Of a stretch of DNA of 64,000 nucleotides, positions 1 to 7,724 are shown in pieces (position 1 is the first letter of the stretch; each line of letters opens with the position of its first letter). This DNA is from Bradyrhizobium sp. LTSP885 (GTDB lineage Bacteria > Pseudomonadota > Alphaproteobacteria > Rhizobiales > Xanthobacteraceae): the NCBI RefSeq assembly GCF_000938305.1, contig NZ_JYMT01000039.1, positions 1 to 64,000 of the forward strand. Direction: 5' to 3'. The notes beneath the pieces were generated by a model. That model was not told where the DNA came from, ran no database searches, and was given only the letters and a program-made list of their open reading frames with translations. Made by a program: the position numbers and the translations under genes.

Positions 1-1
1 C

Positions 2-544
2 GGCAATCGCGGCATCATCCATGATCCCGCGACACGGACGCTGTTGAACAAGCGCTGGTCGACACCGGCATGGATCACCTGCGTCTGCGAGTTCAGGGGA
101 TGGCGGCGCAAGGTGATGAGCCGGCGGAGCTGGACCGAACTGTTCTTCCTCGATGAAGCCACCGCGTTCGCCGCCGGCCATCGGCCCTGCTTCTTCTGCC
201 GCCGCGACGACGCCAAGCGTTTTCGCAGCTGCTGGGAGGAAGGCAACGGCGTCGCCGGCCTCAGCGCCAAGGCGATGGATACGGTGCTGCACGCCGAGCG
301 CCTCGATCACGGCAAGAAGCGGCTGCATCCGCTATCGATACCACTGCACGAGCTGCCCGACGGCGCGATGGTGCAGGCGAACGGCGAGAGCTATCTCGTC
401 GCCGGTGGCACGACGCTGCGCTGGTCATTGGCCGGCTATCTCCGCGCCAATGTTACCGGTCCGGTGATGCTGCTCACACCGCCGTCGACGATCCGCGCGT
501 TTCAGGCGGGTTATCGGCCGATGCTGCATCCGAGCACAAGCTAG
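2..544 (+). CDS. Conserved hypothetical protein, 5' end outside window
   Basis: The frame is open from the first bases of the window, so the gene very likely starts upstream; a TTG at 44 is an internal possibility only. It ends at TAG 542-544. The visible protein of about 180 residues is rich in Trp, Arg and Cys and carries a CFFCRR motif near residue 63 that could bind a metal, though one Cys pair alone does not prove it. I see no signal peptide or membrane segment. I do not recognise a characterised family; it resembles conserved rhizobial hypothetical proteins. It converges with the small minus-strand gene that follows. Confidence 0.7.
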   Translation, partial: GNRGIIHDPATRTLLNKRWSTPAWITCVCEFRGWRRKVMSRRSWTELFFLDEATAFAAGHRPCFFCRRDDAKRFRSCWEEGNGVAGLSAKAMDTVLHAERLDHGKKRLHPLSIPLHELPDGAMVQANGESYLVAGGTTLRWSLAGYLRANVTGPVMLLTPPSTIRAFQAGYRPMLHPSTS

Positions 545-556
545 TCGCGAGCGCTG

Positions 557-787
557 TCAGCGCAGCGGCTTGCCCTGCTCGTCGACGCTCATGCGGGAAT
601 CCCGCAGCGTCCATTCCTTGATGATCCGGCGACAGCGCGCGATGTCAGGCGTGTCCTGCGTCACGGACGCTTGCGCCGCGCGCGCGACCATGTCCCGGCA
701 CGCATTGAGCTGGTCGCGCTCGCCGCCATATGCAGGCCACGTCGCGGCGAGCAATGCTGCCACCCCGGTGATACGAAGGGCTGTCAC
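557..787 (-). CDS. Small secreted protein of unknown function
   Basis: This 76-residue protein begins with an apparent signal peptide (hydrophobic stretch ITGVAALLAATWPAYG, residues 6-21) and continues as a short, charged mature part with two cysteines (residues 30 and 52) that could form a disulfide in the periplasm. The GTG start directly follows the TAA stop of the MetE-like gene upstream on the same strand, which suggests co-transcription and translational coupling. No known domain is visible. Function unknown. Confidence 0.6.
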   Translation of the reverse strand: MTALRITGVAALLAATWPAYGGERDQLNACRDMVARAAQASVTQDTPDIARCRRIIKEWTLRDSRMSVDEQGKPLR

Positions 788-1810
788 TTAGCCCAACCGC
801 TGCCGTGCCAGTTTTGCGCCGGCGCCGAGTGCAACCAGCTTGGCTTCCGCGATGTCCCGCCGCATCGGTGCCATGCCGCAATTGGTTGTTGCGACGATGT
901 TGCCCTTCGGCACGAATTTCGACACCGCCTCGATCACCTTGACGACGTCCTCCGCGGTCTCGACCTCGTCGCTGGCGACATCGATCACGCCGGCCTGCAC
1001 GATCTTGCCCGGCAGCAGCGCCAGCAGTTCGAGAGGTACCTTCGAATTGCGGCATTCGATCGCGACCTGCTGGATCGCGCTCTTGTCGATGACGGGGAAC
1101 GTGTCTTCATATTGCCGCCACTCGCCGCCGAGCGTCTGCTTCCAGTCTGTGTTGGCCTTGATGCCGTAGCCGTAGCAAATGTGCACCGCGGTAGCGCAGG
1201 TTAGGCCCTCGGCCGCGCGCTCCAGCGCCTTGATGCCCCAGTCGCGGACCTCGTCCATGTAGACGTTGAAGGCGGGCTCGTCGAACTGGATCATGTCGAC
1301 GCCGTCGGCCTGCAGCGCCTTCGCTTCCTCGTTCAACAGCTCGGCAAAGGCGAACGCCATCTTGACGCGGTCGCCGTAATATTGATCGGCGATGGTGTCG
1401 ATGATGGTCATCGGGCCGGGCAGGGTGAACTTCAATTTGTTCTTCGTGTGCGCGCGGGCGACCCGGGCTTCGCCGTCGTGGACTCGGCCCTTGAGCCTGA
1501 GCGGCGCGACCACCTGCGGGACCATCGCTTTGTAGCGGTCCTTGCGGATGGCGATCTCGACCTTGTGGGCGAAATCGATGCCCTCGATCTTCTCCAGGAA
1601 GCCGTGCACGAAATGCTGCCGCGCCTGCTCGCCCTCGGTGACGATGTCGACGCCGGCATCCTCCTGGAGCTTGACCGCCAGCATGGTGGCGTCGCGCTTG
1701 GCGCGGGCGAGTTCGGCGCCTTGCAACTTCCAGGGCGCCCACAGGACGTTCGGCTCGGCCAGCCATTCGGGCTTGGGCAGGGAGCCTGCGATCGTGGTTG
1801 GAAATAGCAT
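788..1810 (-). CDS. MetE-like cobalamin-independent methionine synthase family protein
   Basis: The 340-residue protein matches the C-terminal catalytic (UROD/MetE-like barrel) half of cobalamin-independent methionine synthase and lacks the N-terminal half. Candidate zinc ligands are His210 and Cys212 (HICYGYG) and Cys311 (TTNCGM), with the DEPAF motif at about residue 177. Such stand-alone proteins transfer methyl groups from small donors or corrinoid proteins to homocysteine or other thiols; the methyl donor here is unknown. I chose the ATG at 1810 because a GGGAGG ribosome-binding site sits just upstream; an in-frame start at 1852 would add 14 unlikely residues. The neighbouring genes are glutathione-related but read the other way. 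Confidence 0.85.
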   Translation of the reverse strand: MLFPTTIAGSLPKPEWLAEPNVLWAPWKLQGAELARAKRDATMLAVKLQEDAGVDIVTEGEQARQHFVHGFLEKIEGIDFAHKVEIAIRKDRYKAMVPQVVAPLRLKGRVHDGEARVARAHTKNKLKFTLPGPMTIIDTIADQYYGDRVKMAFAFAELLNEEAKALQADGVDMIQFDEPAFNVYMDEVRDWGIKALERAAEGLTCATAVHICYGYGIKANTDWKQTLGGEWRQYEDTFPVIDKSAIQQVAIECRNSKVPLELLALLPGKIVQAGVIDVASDEVETAEDVVKVIEAVSKFVPKGNIVATTNCGMAPMRRDIAEAKLVALGAGAKLARQRLG

Positions 1811-1910
1811 GGGAGCCTCCCGGTCGGTTCGGATTGAGCGCCTGTCTGCCATGTCTTATGGTGGAGGTACAGAACAACAAAAGTCTTTGTGACGGGGAAC
1901 AAGGAAACCA

Positions 1911-2615
1911 ATGATCGACCTGCACTACGCGCCGACGCCGAACGGCTGGAAAATCTCGATCATGCTGGAGGAGCTGGGGCTGCCCTATCAGGTCATCCCG
2001 GTGAACATCCGCGCCGGCGAGCAGTTCCGCCCCGAATTCCTGGCGATCAGCCCCAACAATCGCATCCCCGCGATCGTCGATCATGCGCCGGCCGATGGCG
2101 GCGGGCCCTTCTCGGTGTTCGAGACCGGCGCGATCCTGATCTATCTCGCCGACAAGACCGGCCGCTTTTTGTCGCAGCAGCTGCGTGCGCGGTCGACCGT
2201 CATCCAGTGGGTGATGTGGCAGATGGGCGGCCTCGGTCCGATGCTCGGCCAGCACGGCCATTTCGCGCTCTATGCGGCGGAGAAGATTCCCTATGCGATC
2301 GAGCGCTATCGCGATGAGGCGGCGCGGCTCTACGGCGTGCTCGACCGCCAGCTTGGCAAGACCGGCGCCTACATCGCCGGCGACGACTATTCGATTGCCG
2401 ACATCGCCTGCTTCCCCTGGACCATGACGCACAAGGCGCAGGGCTTTACGCTCGACGACTACGCGAACATCACGCGCTGGTACGCAGCCGTGCGCGCCCG
2501 CCCGCAGGTGCAGGCGGGGCTGGCGATCGGAAAATTCGTCAAGGAGCCGTTCGATGAGGAGGCGCGCAAGAACATGTTCGGCGCGAAGGCGAGAGAACTC
2601 GTGGAGAAACGGTAA
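1911..2615 (+). CDS. Glutathione S-transferase (YghU/YfcG-like)
   Basis: This 234-residue cytosolic protein has the thioredoxin-fold N-terminal domain (residues 1-85; TPNGWKISIMLEE is the glutathione-site segment typical of the Nu class, where Thr and Asn rather than Tyr/Ser contact the thiol) and an all-helical C-terminal domain (about 95-210, with the YSIADIACFPW helix). Proteins of this class have disulfide-bond reductase or peroxide-related activity with glutathione. The start is ATG 1911, preceded by an AAGGAA-like site. It is divergent from the MetE-like gene and is followed after a palindromic repeat by two more redox genes on the same strand. Confidence 0.9.
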   Translation: MIDLHYAPTPNGWKISIMLEELGLPYQVIPVNIRAGEQFRPEFLAISPNNRIPAIVDHAPADGGGPFSVFETGAILIYLADKTGRFLSQQLRARSTVIQWVMWQMGGLGPMLGQHGHFALYAAEKIPYAIERYRDEAARLYGVLDRQLGKTGAYIAGDDYSIADIACFPWTMTHKAQGFTLDDYANITRWYAAVRARPQVQAGLAIGKFVKEPFDEEARKNMFGAKARELVEKR

Positions 2616-2628
2616 GACACCACCAAGT

Positions 2629-2714
2629 CGTCATTGCGAGGAGCGTTAGCGACGAAGCAATCCACGCTTCCCCAAGCGGCGCGATGGATTGCTTCGCTTC
2701 GCTCGCAATGACGG
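2629..2714. repeat. REP-like palindromic repeat, copy 1
   Basis: Imperfect inverted arms (2629-2665 and 2681-2714) both contain the core CGTCATTGCGAG and GAAGCAATCCA, the second as its reverse complement. The same arms occur again at 62526-62647. The element lies between two same-strand genes, so it may form a stable hairpin in their shared transcript. Short elements of this kind are known interspersed repeats in rhizobial genomes. Confidence 0.85.
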
Positions 2715-2750
2715 AAGATAGAGTAATTCAACAACAACAAAGGAAACGCC

Positions 2751-3362
2751 ATGATCGAATTCTTCTTCGACTGTTCGAGCCCCTGGACCTATCTCGCCTG
2801 GCACAACATCCAGCCATTGGCGAAGGAGTTCGGTGCCGAGATCGCATGGCGGCCGATCCTGGTCGGCGGCATCTTCAACACCGTCAATCCGTCGGTCTAT
2901 GCCCAGCGTGAAACGCCGGTACCGCTGAAGGCACGCTACATGAAGAAGGATCTCGCCGACTGGGCGCGTTCGGCGGGACTTGCGATCAAGATGCCGCCAA
3001 CGGTGTTCCCGGTGAACTCTGTGAAGGCGATGCGCGGCTGCATCTGGCTCGCCAACGACAACATGGTGCCGTTCGCGCGCGCCGCGTTTGAGGCCTATTG
3101 GGGCGACGACAAGGATATCTCGCAGGATGCGGTGCTGAGCGAGATCTGCGGCAAGGTCGGCATCGATCCGGCAAAATTCCTTGCCGGCATCGGCGAGCAG
3201 GCGATCAAGGACCAGCTCAAGGCCAACACCGAGGAGGTGATGGCGCGCGGCGGCTTCGGCTCGCCGACTATCTTCATTGGCAAGACCGACATGTATTTCG
3301 GCAACGACCGTTTGCCGCTGATCCGCGAAGCGCTGGCGCGCCTCAAGGCGCGGGCCGCCTGA
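2751..3362 (+). CDS. 2-hydroxychromene-2-carboxylate isomerase / DsbA-family protein
   Basis: The 203-residue protein has the DsbA-like thioredoxin fold of the kappa-class glutathione transferase/HCCA isomerase family. The N-terminus FDCSSPWTYLAW holds the glutathione-activating Ser found in HCCA isomerases, and GGFGSPTIFI near residue 163 is the conserved cis-Pro loop. HCCA isomerase acts in naphthalene catabolism, but members without neighbouring ring-cleavage genes usually have unknown thiol chemistry. An AACAAAGGAAACGCC ribosome-binding region precedes the ATG. Its stop overlaps the ATG of the next gene (TGATG), so the two are translationally coupled. Confidence 0.85.
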   Translation: MIEFFFDCSSPWTYLAWHNIQPLAKEFGAEIAWRPILVGGIFNTVNPSVYAQRETPVPLKARYMKKDLADWARSAGLAIKMPPTVFPVNSVKAMRGCIWLANDNMVPFARAAFEAYWGDDKDISQDAVLSEICGKVGIDPAKFLAGIGEQAIKDQLKANTEEVMARGGFGSPTIFIGKTDMYFGNDRLPLIREALARLKARAA

Positions 3363-4336
3363 TGCCGAAAGCCGTTGTCTGCCGCGAGCTCGGGCCGCCC
3401 GAGCGTTTGCAGCTGGAAAGCTTTGCCTCGGCGCCGCTGAAGCCGGGCGAGGCTCGTGTTGCGATCCGTGCCGCCGGGATCAACTTTCCTGACATTCTGA
3501 TGGCCGCCGGAGAGTATCAGCTCAAGCCGCCGCTGCCGTTCACGCCGGGCTCGGAAGCCGCCGGCGATGTCGTCGAGGTCAACGATGCCAAGGGCGTCGC
3601 GGTCGGCGACAAGATGATCGTCAAGATGCGCTTTGGCGCCTATTGCGACGAGACGGTGGCGGTGCCGTCGCAACTCGTGCCGCTGCCGTCGACCTTCGAC
3701 TATGCGGAGGGTGCCACGTTCCTTGCCGCGCACGGCACCGCGCATCATGCGCTGATCGACCGCGGGCAGATCAAACCGGGTGAGGTGCTGCTGGTCCACG
3801 GCGCCGGCGGCGGTGTTGGCCTTGCCGCAGTCGAGATCGGCAAGCTGCTTGGCGCTACCGTGATCGCGGCAGCCTCAAGCGAGGAGAAGCTCGCGATTGC
3901 CAAAAAGCGCGGCGCCGACCATCTCGTGCTGTACGAACGCGAGCCGTTCCGCGATGTCGTCAAACGCCTCACCGACGGACGCGGCGCCGATGTGGTGTTC
4001 GATCCCGTCGGCGGTGAGGTGTTCGAGAACTCGATGCGCTGCATCAATTGGGGCGCGCGCATCCTTGTGGTCGGCTTCACCGGCGGCATCGGGCTTGCCC
4101 GGACCAATCTCCTGATGATCAAGGGCGCCAGCGTGCTCGGCGTTCGCGCCGGTGAGGCGGTACGGAAGAACCCCGCGCTCGGCGAAGTCAGGATCAAGGC
4201 GCTGAGTGCGTGGGCGGAAGAGGGCCGGGTGCGGCCGAACATCTCACATCGCCTGCCGTTGGAGGATTATGCGAAGGCAATGCGGCTGTTGATCGAGCGC
4301 AGGGCGATCGGGCGCGTGGCGTTGATCACGAGATGA
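3362..4336 (+). CDS. NADPH:quinone oxidoreductase family protein
   Basis: The 324-residue protein belongs to the zinc-free quinone reductase branch of the MDR superfamily. The N-terminal GroES-like domain (about 1-120) contains AAGINFPDILMAAGEYQ; the Rossmann domain carries HGAGGGVGLAAVEIGK (about residues 142-157) for NADPH binding. It reduces quinones or enones in the cytosol. The ATG at 3362 overlaps the stop of the preceding gene, giving a two-gene operon with a glutathione-dependent isomerase-like partner, consistent with processing of electrophilic or aromatic compounds. No zinc-binding Cys cluster is present, as expected for this branch. Confidence 0.9.
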   Translation: MPKAVVCRELGPPERLQLESFASAPLKPGEARVAIRAAGINFPDILMAAGEYQLKPPLPFTPGSEAAGDVVEVNDAKGVAVGDKMIVKMRFGAYCDETVAVPSQLVPLPSTFDYAEGATFLAAHGTAHHALIDRGQIKPGEVLLVHGAGGGVGLAAVEIGKLLGATVIAAASSEEKLAIAKKRGADHLVLYEREPFRDVVKRLTDGRGADVVFDPVGGEVFENSMRCINWGARILVVGFTGGIGLARTNLLMIKGASVLGVRAGEAVRKNPALGEVRIKALSAWAEEGRVRPNISHRLPLEDYAKAMRLLIERRAIGRVALITR

Positions 4337-4354
4337 AGGATTGTCGGGCGGCTC

Positions 4355-4585
4355 TTAGCGTTGCGACCGGCGGCCGGCTTGCTCCCGGCGCAGCCACTCC
4401 TTCACGGCATCCCCCATGGTCTTCTTCTTCCCGCCTTTCAGCCACGCCATGAATGCGCGATCGAACTTGAAGTGATCGCCGCATTCGGCGGTGAAGAAAC
4501 GTCTTACGTTCTGGGTGTTGCGGTAGGTTTCAGTAATGTGGGTTTGATGGGTGATTGGGTCGCTGTGCCAATCGAATGCTTTCAT
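4355..4585 (-). CDS. Small DUF6434-like protein
   Basis: The 76-residue protein reads FDWHSDPIT near the N-terminus, then YRNTQNVRRFF and HFKFDRAFMAWLK, a pattern I recognise from the DUF6434 family. It is cytosolic, basic at the C-terminus, and has no known function. It lies 15 nt past the stop of the alpha/beta-hydrolase gene on the same strand, so it is probably the last gene of the crotonase-hydrolase transcript. The family name is from memory and needs a Pfam check. Confidence 0.7.
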   Translation of the reverse strand: MKAFDWHSDPITHQTHITETYRNTQNVRRFFTAECGDHFKFDRAFMAWLKGGKKKTMGDAVKEWLRREQAGRRSQR

Positions 4586-4600
4586 TTCATCCTCCCGAGG

Positions 4601-5284
4601 CTACGCCAAGTTCGTTCTGCCAAACCGGCCGCCCTTTAGAAACGCAATCGTCTGTTCGATTGCCAGATCGTTTCGCACGAGCCATGGATGGGTGGTGCCG
4701 ATGACGATGTGGTCGGCCATGCCGTCGAGTTTCGTATTCGCAACCGACACGCGCCCATCATGCGGCCGCGGTAGCAACGCTGCACCCACCGGATAAATCG
4801 AGCGGTTGCCCGCGATGATACCGACGGGATAATCGACCGCAGGCAACGTCGCATTGGTGGCGGCGTCGCGACGGGTGACGAGCTGCTGACCGGCGGGGCC
4901 GAAGAAGGCGCGGAAGGCCGAGAGGTTCTTCAGGCGGTCGGCGATCTCACTGCCGCCGTTCGGCGTGCCCAGCATCACGACGCGGCCGAGCCGCAGTGGA
5001 CGATGTCTTGCAACATAGGCGCGGGCAAGCAGCCCGCCCATGGAGTGGCAGACGAAATGGACGGAGCCGTCGAGGCCACTCGCGAACAGATCGACCGCGG
5101 GATGGATATCCTCGGCCAGCGCGTCGAGCGCCTTCCGTCGGCTCTCGTAATCGAGATTGAACGTGGCAAAACCGTTGGTCTGCAGCGCCAGCTCCATCTT
5201 GCGGAACGAGCGCGCCGTCCTGCTGATGCCGTGCAGCAGGACGACGCCGTCAGGTGTCGACGTCGCGGGACGCCGTTCGCTCAC
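4601..5284 (-). CDS. Alpha/beta-hydrolase, lipase-like
   Basis: The 227-residue protein starts at a GTG that overlaps the crotonase stop (GTGA), so it is coupled to that gene. Features are the oxyanion-hole segment VVLLHGISRTARSF near residue 15, the nucleophile elbow CHSMGG (GxSxG-type Ser) near residue 85 and LGTPNGGSEIADRL, typical of PGAP1/LipB-like lipases that act on esters or acyl groups. A His near TTHPWLV would complete the triad. No signal peptide is visible. The longer in-frame extension to 5479 runs through the crotonase gene and is rejected. Confidence 0.8.
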   Translation of the reverse strand: MSERRPATSTPDGVVLLHGISRTARSFRKMELALQTNGFATFNLDYESRRKALDALAEDIHPAVDLFASGLDGSVHFVCHSMGGLLARAYVARHRPLRLGRVVMLGTPNGGSEIADRLKNLSAFRAFFGPAGQQLVTRRDAATNATLPAVDYPVGIIAGNRSIYPVGAALLPRPHDGRVSVANTKLDGMADHIVIGTTHPWLVRNDLAIEQTIAFLKGGRFGRTNLA

Positions 5285-6171
5285 TGATAGTCGCGCTCGT
5301 GCCACCACGGGAAATAGTCGGGCATGTCTGATGACACCTTGTTCTTGAACTGCGCCGGGCGCTTTTCTAGGAACGACACCACGCCTTCCTTGACGTCGTC
5401 GGAGCGGCCGCGAGCATAGATGCCGCGGCTGTCGACCTTGTGCGCCTCCATCGGATCGTCGGCCCCCATCATGCGCCACATCATCTGGCGGATCAGCGCC
5501 ACTGACACCGGCGCGGTCTTGGCGGCGATCTCCTTGGCGAGCGCGCGTGCGGTCGGCAACAAATCATCCGGCGGCACCACCTTGCTGACCAGCCGGCCGG
5601 CGAGCGCTTCCTGCGCCGGGAAGACGCGGCCGGTGTAGCACCATTCCAGCGCCTGCGAGATGCCGACGATGCGCGGCAGGAACCAGCTCGAGGCGGCTTC
5701 CGGCACGATGCCGCGCTGGGAGAACACGAAGCCGAAGCGCGCAGCTTCGGACGCGATGCGGATGTCCATCGCAAGCTGCATGGTGACGCCGATGCCGACC
5801 GCGGGGCCGTTCACGGCAGCGATCACCGGCTTCAGGCATTTGAAGATGCGGAGCGTCACCTGGCCGCCGCCGTCACGCACCTGCGGATCGCTGTAGTCGA
5901 CCTTGCCGTCTGCGAGCCGCTTCACCGGGCCACGCCGCGCGTCGCGATCGAAGGTGTTGGCGCCCGACGACAGATCGGCGCCGGCGCAGAAGCCGCGGCC
6001 TGCGCCGGTGACGATGATCGCCCTGACATCGTCGTCCTTGTCGGCCACGTCGAACGCGGCGATCAGCTCCTGCTGCATCGTGGCGTTGAAGGCGTTGAGC
6101 TTGTCGGGCCGGTTCAGCGTGATGGTGAGGATCTGCTCGGCGACCTCGTACTTGATCGTCTCATACGCCAT
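5281..6171 (-). CDS. Crotonase/enoyl-CoA hydratase family protein
   Basis: The 296-residue protein has the crotonase fold: GRGFCAGADL forms one oxyanion-hole strand and AAVNGPAVGIGVTMQLAMDIR the second. Aligned by eye with mitochondrial enoyl-CoA hydratase, both catalytic glutamates appear replaced (Thr at the first, Phe at the second), while an acidic residue is present in GIVPEAASSW, as in some crotonase-family isomerases. A plain hydratase activity is therefore doubtful. The start at ATG 6171 follows GAGGAAATC; the in-frame start at 6246 adds a non-family extension. It is coupled to the downstream lipase-like gene. Confidence 0.85.
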   Translation of the reverse strand: MAYETIKYEVAEQILTITLNRPDKLNAFNATMQQELIAAFDVADKDDDVRAIIVTGAGRGFCAGADLSSGANTFDRDARRGPVKRLADGKVDYSDPQVRDGGGQVTLRIFKCLKPVIAAVNGPAVGIGVTMQLAMDIRIASEAARFGFVFSQRGIVPEAASSWFLPRIVGISQALEWCYTGRVFPAQEALAGRLVSKVVPPDDLLPTARALAKEIAAKTAPVSVALIRQMMWRMMGADDPMEAHKVDSRGIYARGRSDDVKEGVVSFLEKRPAQFKNKVSSDMPDYFPWWHERDYQ

Positions 6172-6259
6172 GGGGATGATTTCCTCTCGGGTTTCTTGTC
6201 TGAAGAGCGCGACGCGCATCTTCATCCAGATAACCCGGCAATGCATCCCTTGGGAAGAA

Positions 6260-6292
6260 GTCGGATGCGCGGAGCGGTCCCGCGCATCCGAC
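6260..6292 (-). terminator. Hairpin terminator after the amidase gene
   Basis: A perfect 13-bp stem (6260-6272 with 6280-6292) and a 7-nt loop lie 14 nt downstream of the amidase stop. On the minus strand the stem is followed by TTCTTCCC, a modest pyrimidine tract. It separates the transporter-hydrolase operon from the crotonase-lipase unit. Confidence 0.6.
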
Positions 6293-6305
6293 TTGCGTTG
6301 AGGCG

Positions 6306-7724
6306 CTACTTCTTCGGCGGCGCCGGCCAGGGCTTCTGCGCACCGCGCAGGCCTTCGAACGCCTTGCCCATGCCGAGCACGCCGATGTCGTCGAAGCGGC
6401 GGCCGACGATCTGCACGCCGATCGGAAATCCGCGTTTGTCATAGCCACCATTGATCGAAAGCGCCGGGTTCTCCGACATATTCCACGGCACGGTAAAGCC
6501 GATGTGCTCGAACGGCTTTGCCGGGTCATTGAGGGGTGAGGCGAACTCCGCCGGGAAATTCACCACCGGCGACACCGGCGAGATCACATAGTCGAACTCG
6601 CAGAACAGTTTTGCCGCCGCCGCACGGAGCGCCATCGTCACGTTAAAGCCACGCACGACGTCGACGCCCGACAGCTTCGCACCGGATTCGCCCCATTTGA
6701 GGATATAGGGCAAGGTCTTTTCGCGGGTCGCAGCCGGCAGCTTCGAGAGATCGTCCCACATTCGGGCGCGCCAGAAATTGTCGAGACCCTCCAGCATCTC
6801 CTGGGTCAGGATGCCGTCGGTCTCGGTGATGACAGCGCCTGCGGATTCGAACGCCTTCGCCGCCTTGACCACGACGTCGCGCACGTCCTTCTCGAGTTTC
6901 TGGCCGGCGCCAGCATCGAGCATCAGGCCGATGCGCAACTTGCGCGGCGACTTCTCCAGCGCCTTCCAGTTGACCTCGATCGCGGGCAGGCTCATGCCGT
7001 CGCGGCGGTCGGGACGCGACAGCACGCTCATCATCAGCGCGGCGTCGTCGATCGTGCGGGTCATCGGGCCGGCGACACGGCCGACATAGGCCGGCTCGAT
7101 CGGAACGCGGCCGAGACTCGGCTTCAACGCAACGAGGCCGCACCAGCAGGCCGGCAGCCGCACCGAGCCGCCGATATCGGTGCCGAGATGCAGCGGGCCG
7201 TAGCCGGCCGCGCCGGCAGCGCCCGCGCCGGAACTCGATCCGCCGGGGTTCTTGCTGACATCCCAGGGATTGCGCGCGAGCGCGTGGAACGACGATAGCC
7301 CCGACGACAGCATGCCGTAGTCCGGCATCGTGGTCTTGGAGAAGATCACGCTGCCGGCTTCGCGCAACCGCGCGGCGGGTGGTGCGTCCTTCGCCGCCGG
7401 CGCGAGTGTGACGCTCGCCGCGCCCAGTGGCACCGGCTGGTCCTTGGTCGCGACGTTGTCCTTGATGGTGACGGGAACGCCGTCGAGCGTCCCCACCGGC
7501 TCGCTTTGCTGCCAGCGCTCGGTCGAGGCCTTGGCGACCTTGCGCGCCCCGTCGGGGTCGTAGAGATACAGCGCCTTGATGTGCGGCTCCCACGCCGCAA
7601 CATGGGCGATGACCTCTTCCAGGACTTCCGATGGCGAGAACTGCTTGGCTCGATAGCCGGCGAGCAGGTCGACGGCGGAGAGATCGTGCAGCGAGGTAAT
7701 GGTGTCCCGTTTCGGTTTATGCAT
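6306..7724 (-). CDS. Amidase-signature family amidase
   Basis: The 472-residue protein carries the amidase-signature Ser-cisSer-Lys triad: Lys in VTIKDNVA, the Gly/Ser-rich loop GGSSSGAGAAG and the nucleophile region GTDIGGSVRLPA. Such enzymes hydrolyse linear amides to acid and ammonia in the cytosol. The start ATG at 7724 overlaps the stop of the M20 gene by 8 nt (ATGCATAA), so the pair is translationally coupled. The context of peptide importer, MlrC-like hydrolase and M20 hydrolase suggests that its substrate is an imported amide or peptide derivative. The exact substrate cannot be read from sequence. Confidence 0.9.
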   Translation of the reverse strand: MHKPKRDTITSLHDLSAVDLLAGYRAKQFSPSEVLEEVIAHVAAWEPHIKALYLYDPDGARKVAKASTERWQQSEPVGTLDGVPVTIKDNVATKDQPVPLGAASVTLAPAAKDAPPAARLREAGSVIFSKTTMPDYGMLSSGLSSFHALARNPWDVSKNPGGSSSGAGAAGAAGYGPLHLGTDIGGSVRLPACWCGLVALKPSLGRVPIEPAYVGRVAGPMTRTIDDAALMMSVLSRPDRRDGMSLPAIEVNWKALEKSPRKLRIGLMLDAGAGQKLEKDVRDVVVKAAKAFESAGAVITETDGILTQEMLEGLDNFWRARMWDDLSKLPAATREKTLPYILKWGESGAKLSGVDVVRGFNVTMALRAAAAKLFCEFDYVISPVSPVVNFPAEFASPLNDPAKPFEHIGFTVPWNMSENPALSINGGYDKRGFPIGVQIVGRRFDDIGVLGMGKAFEGLRGAQKPWPAPPKK

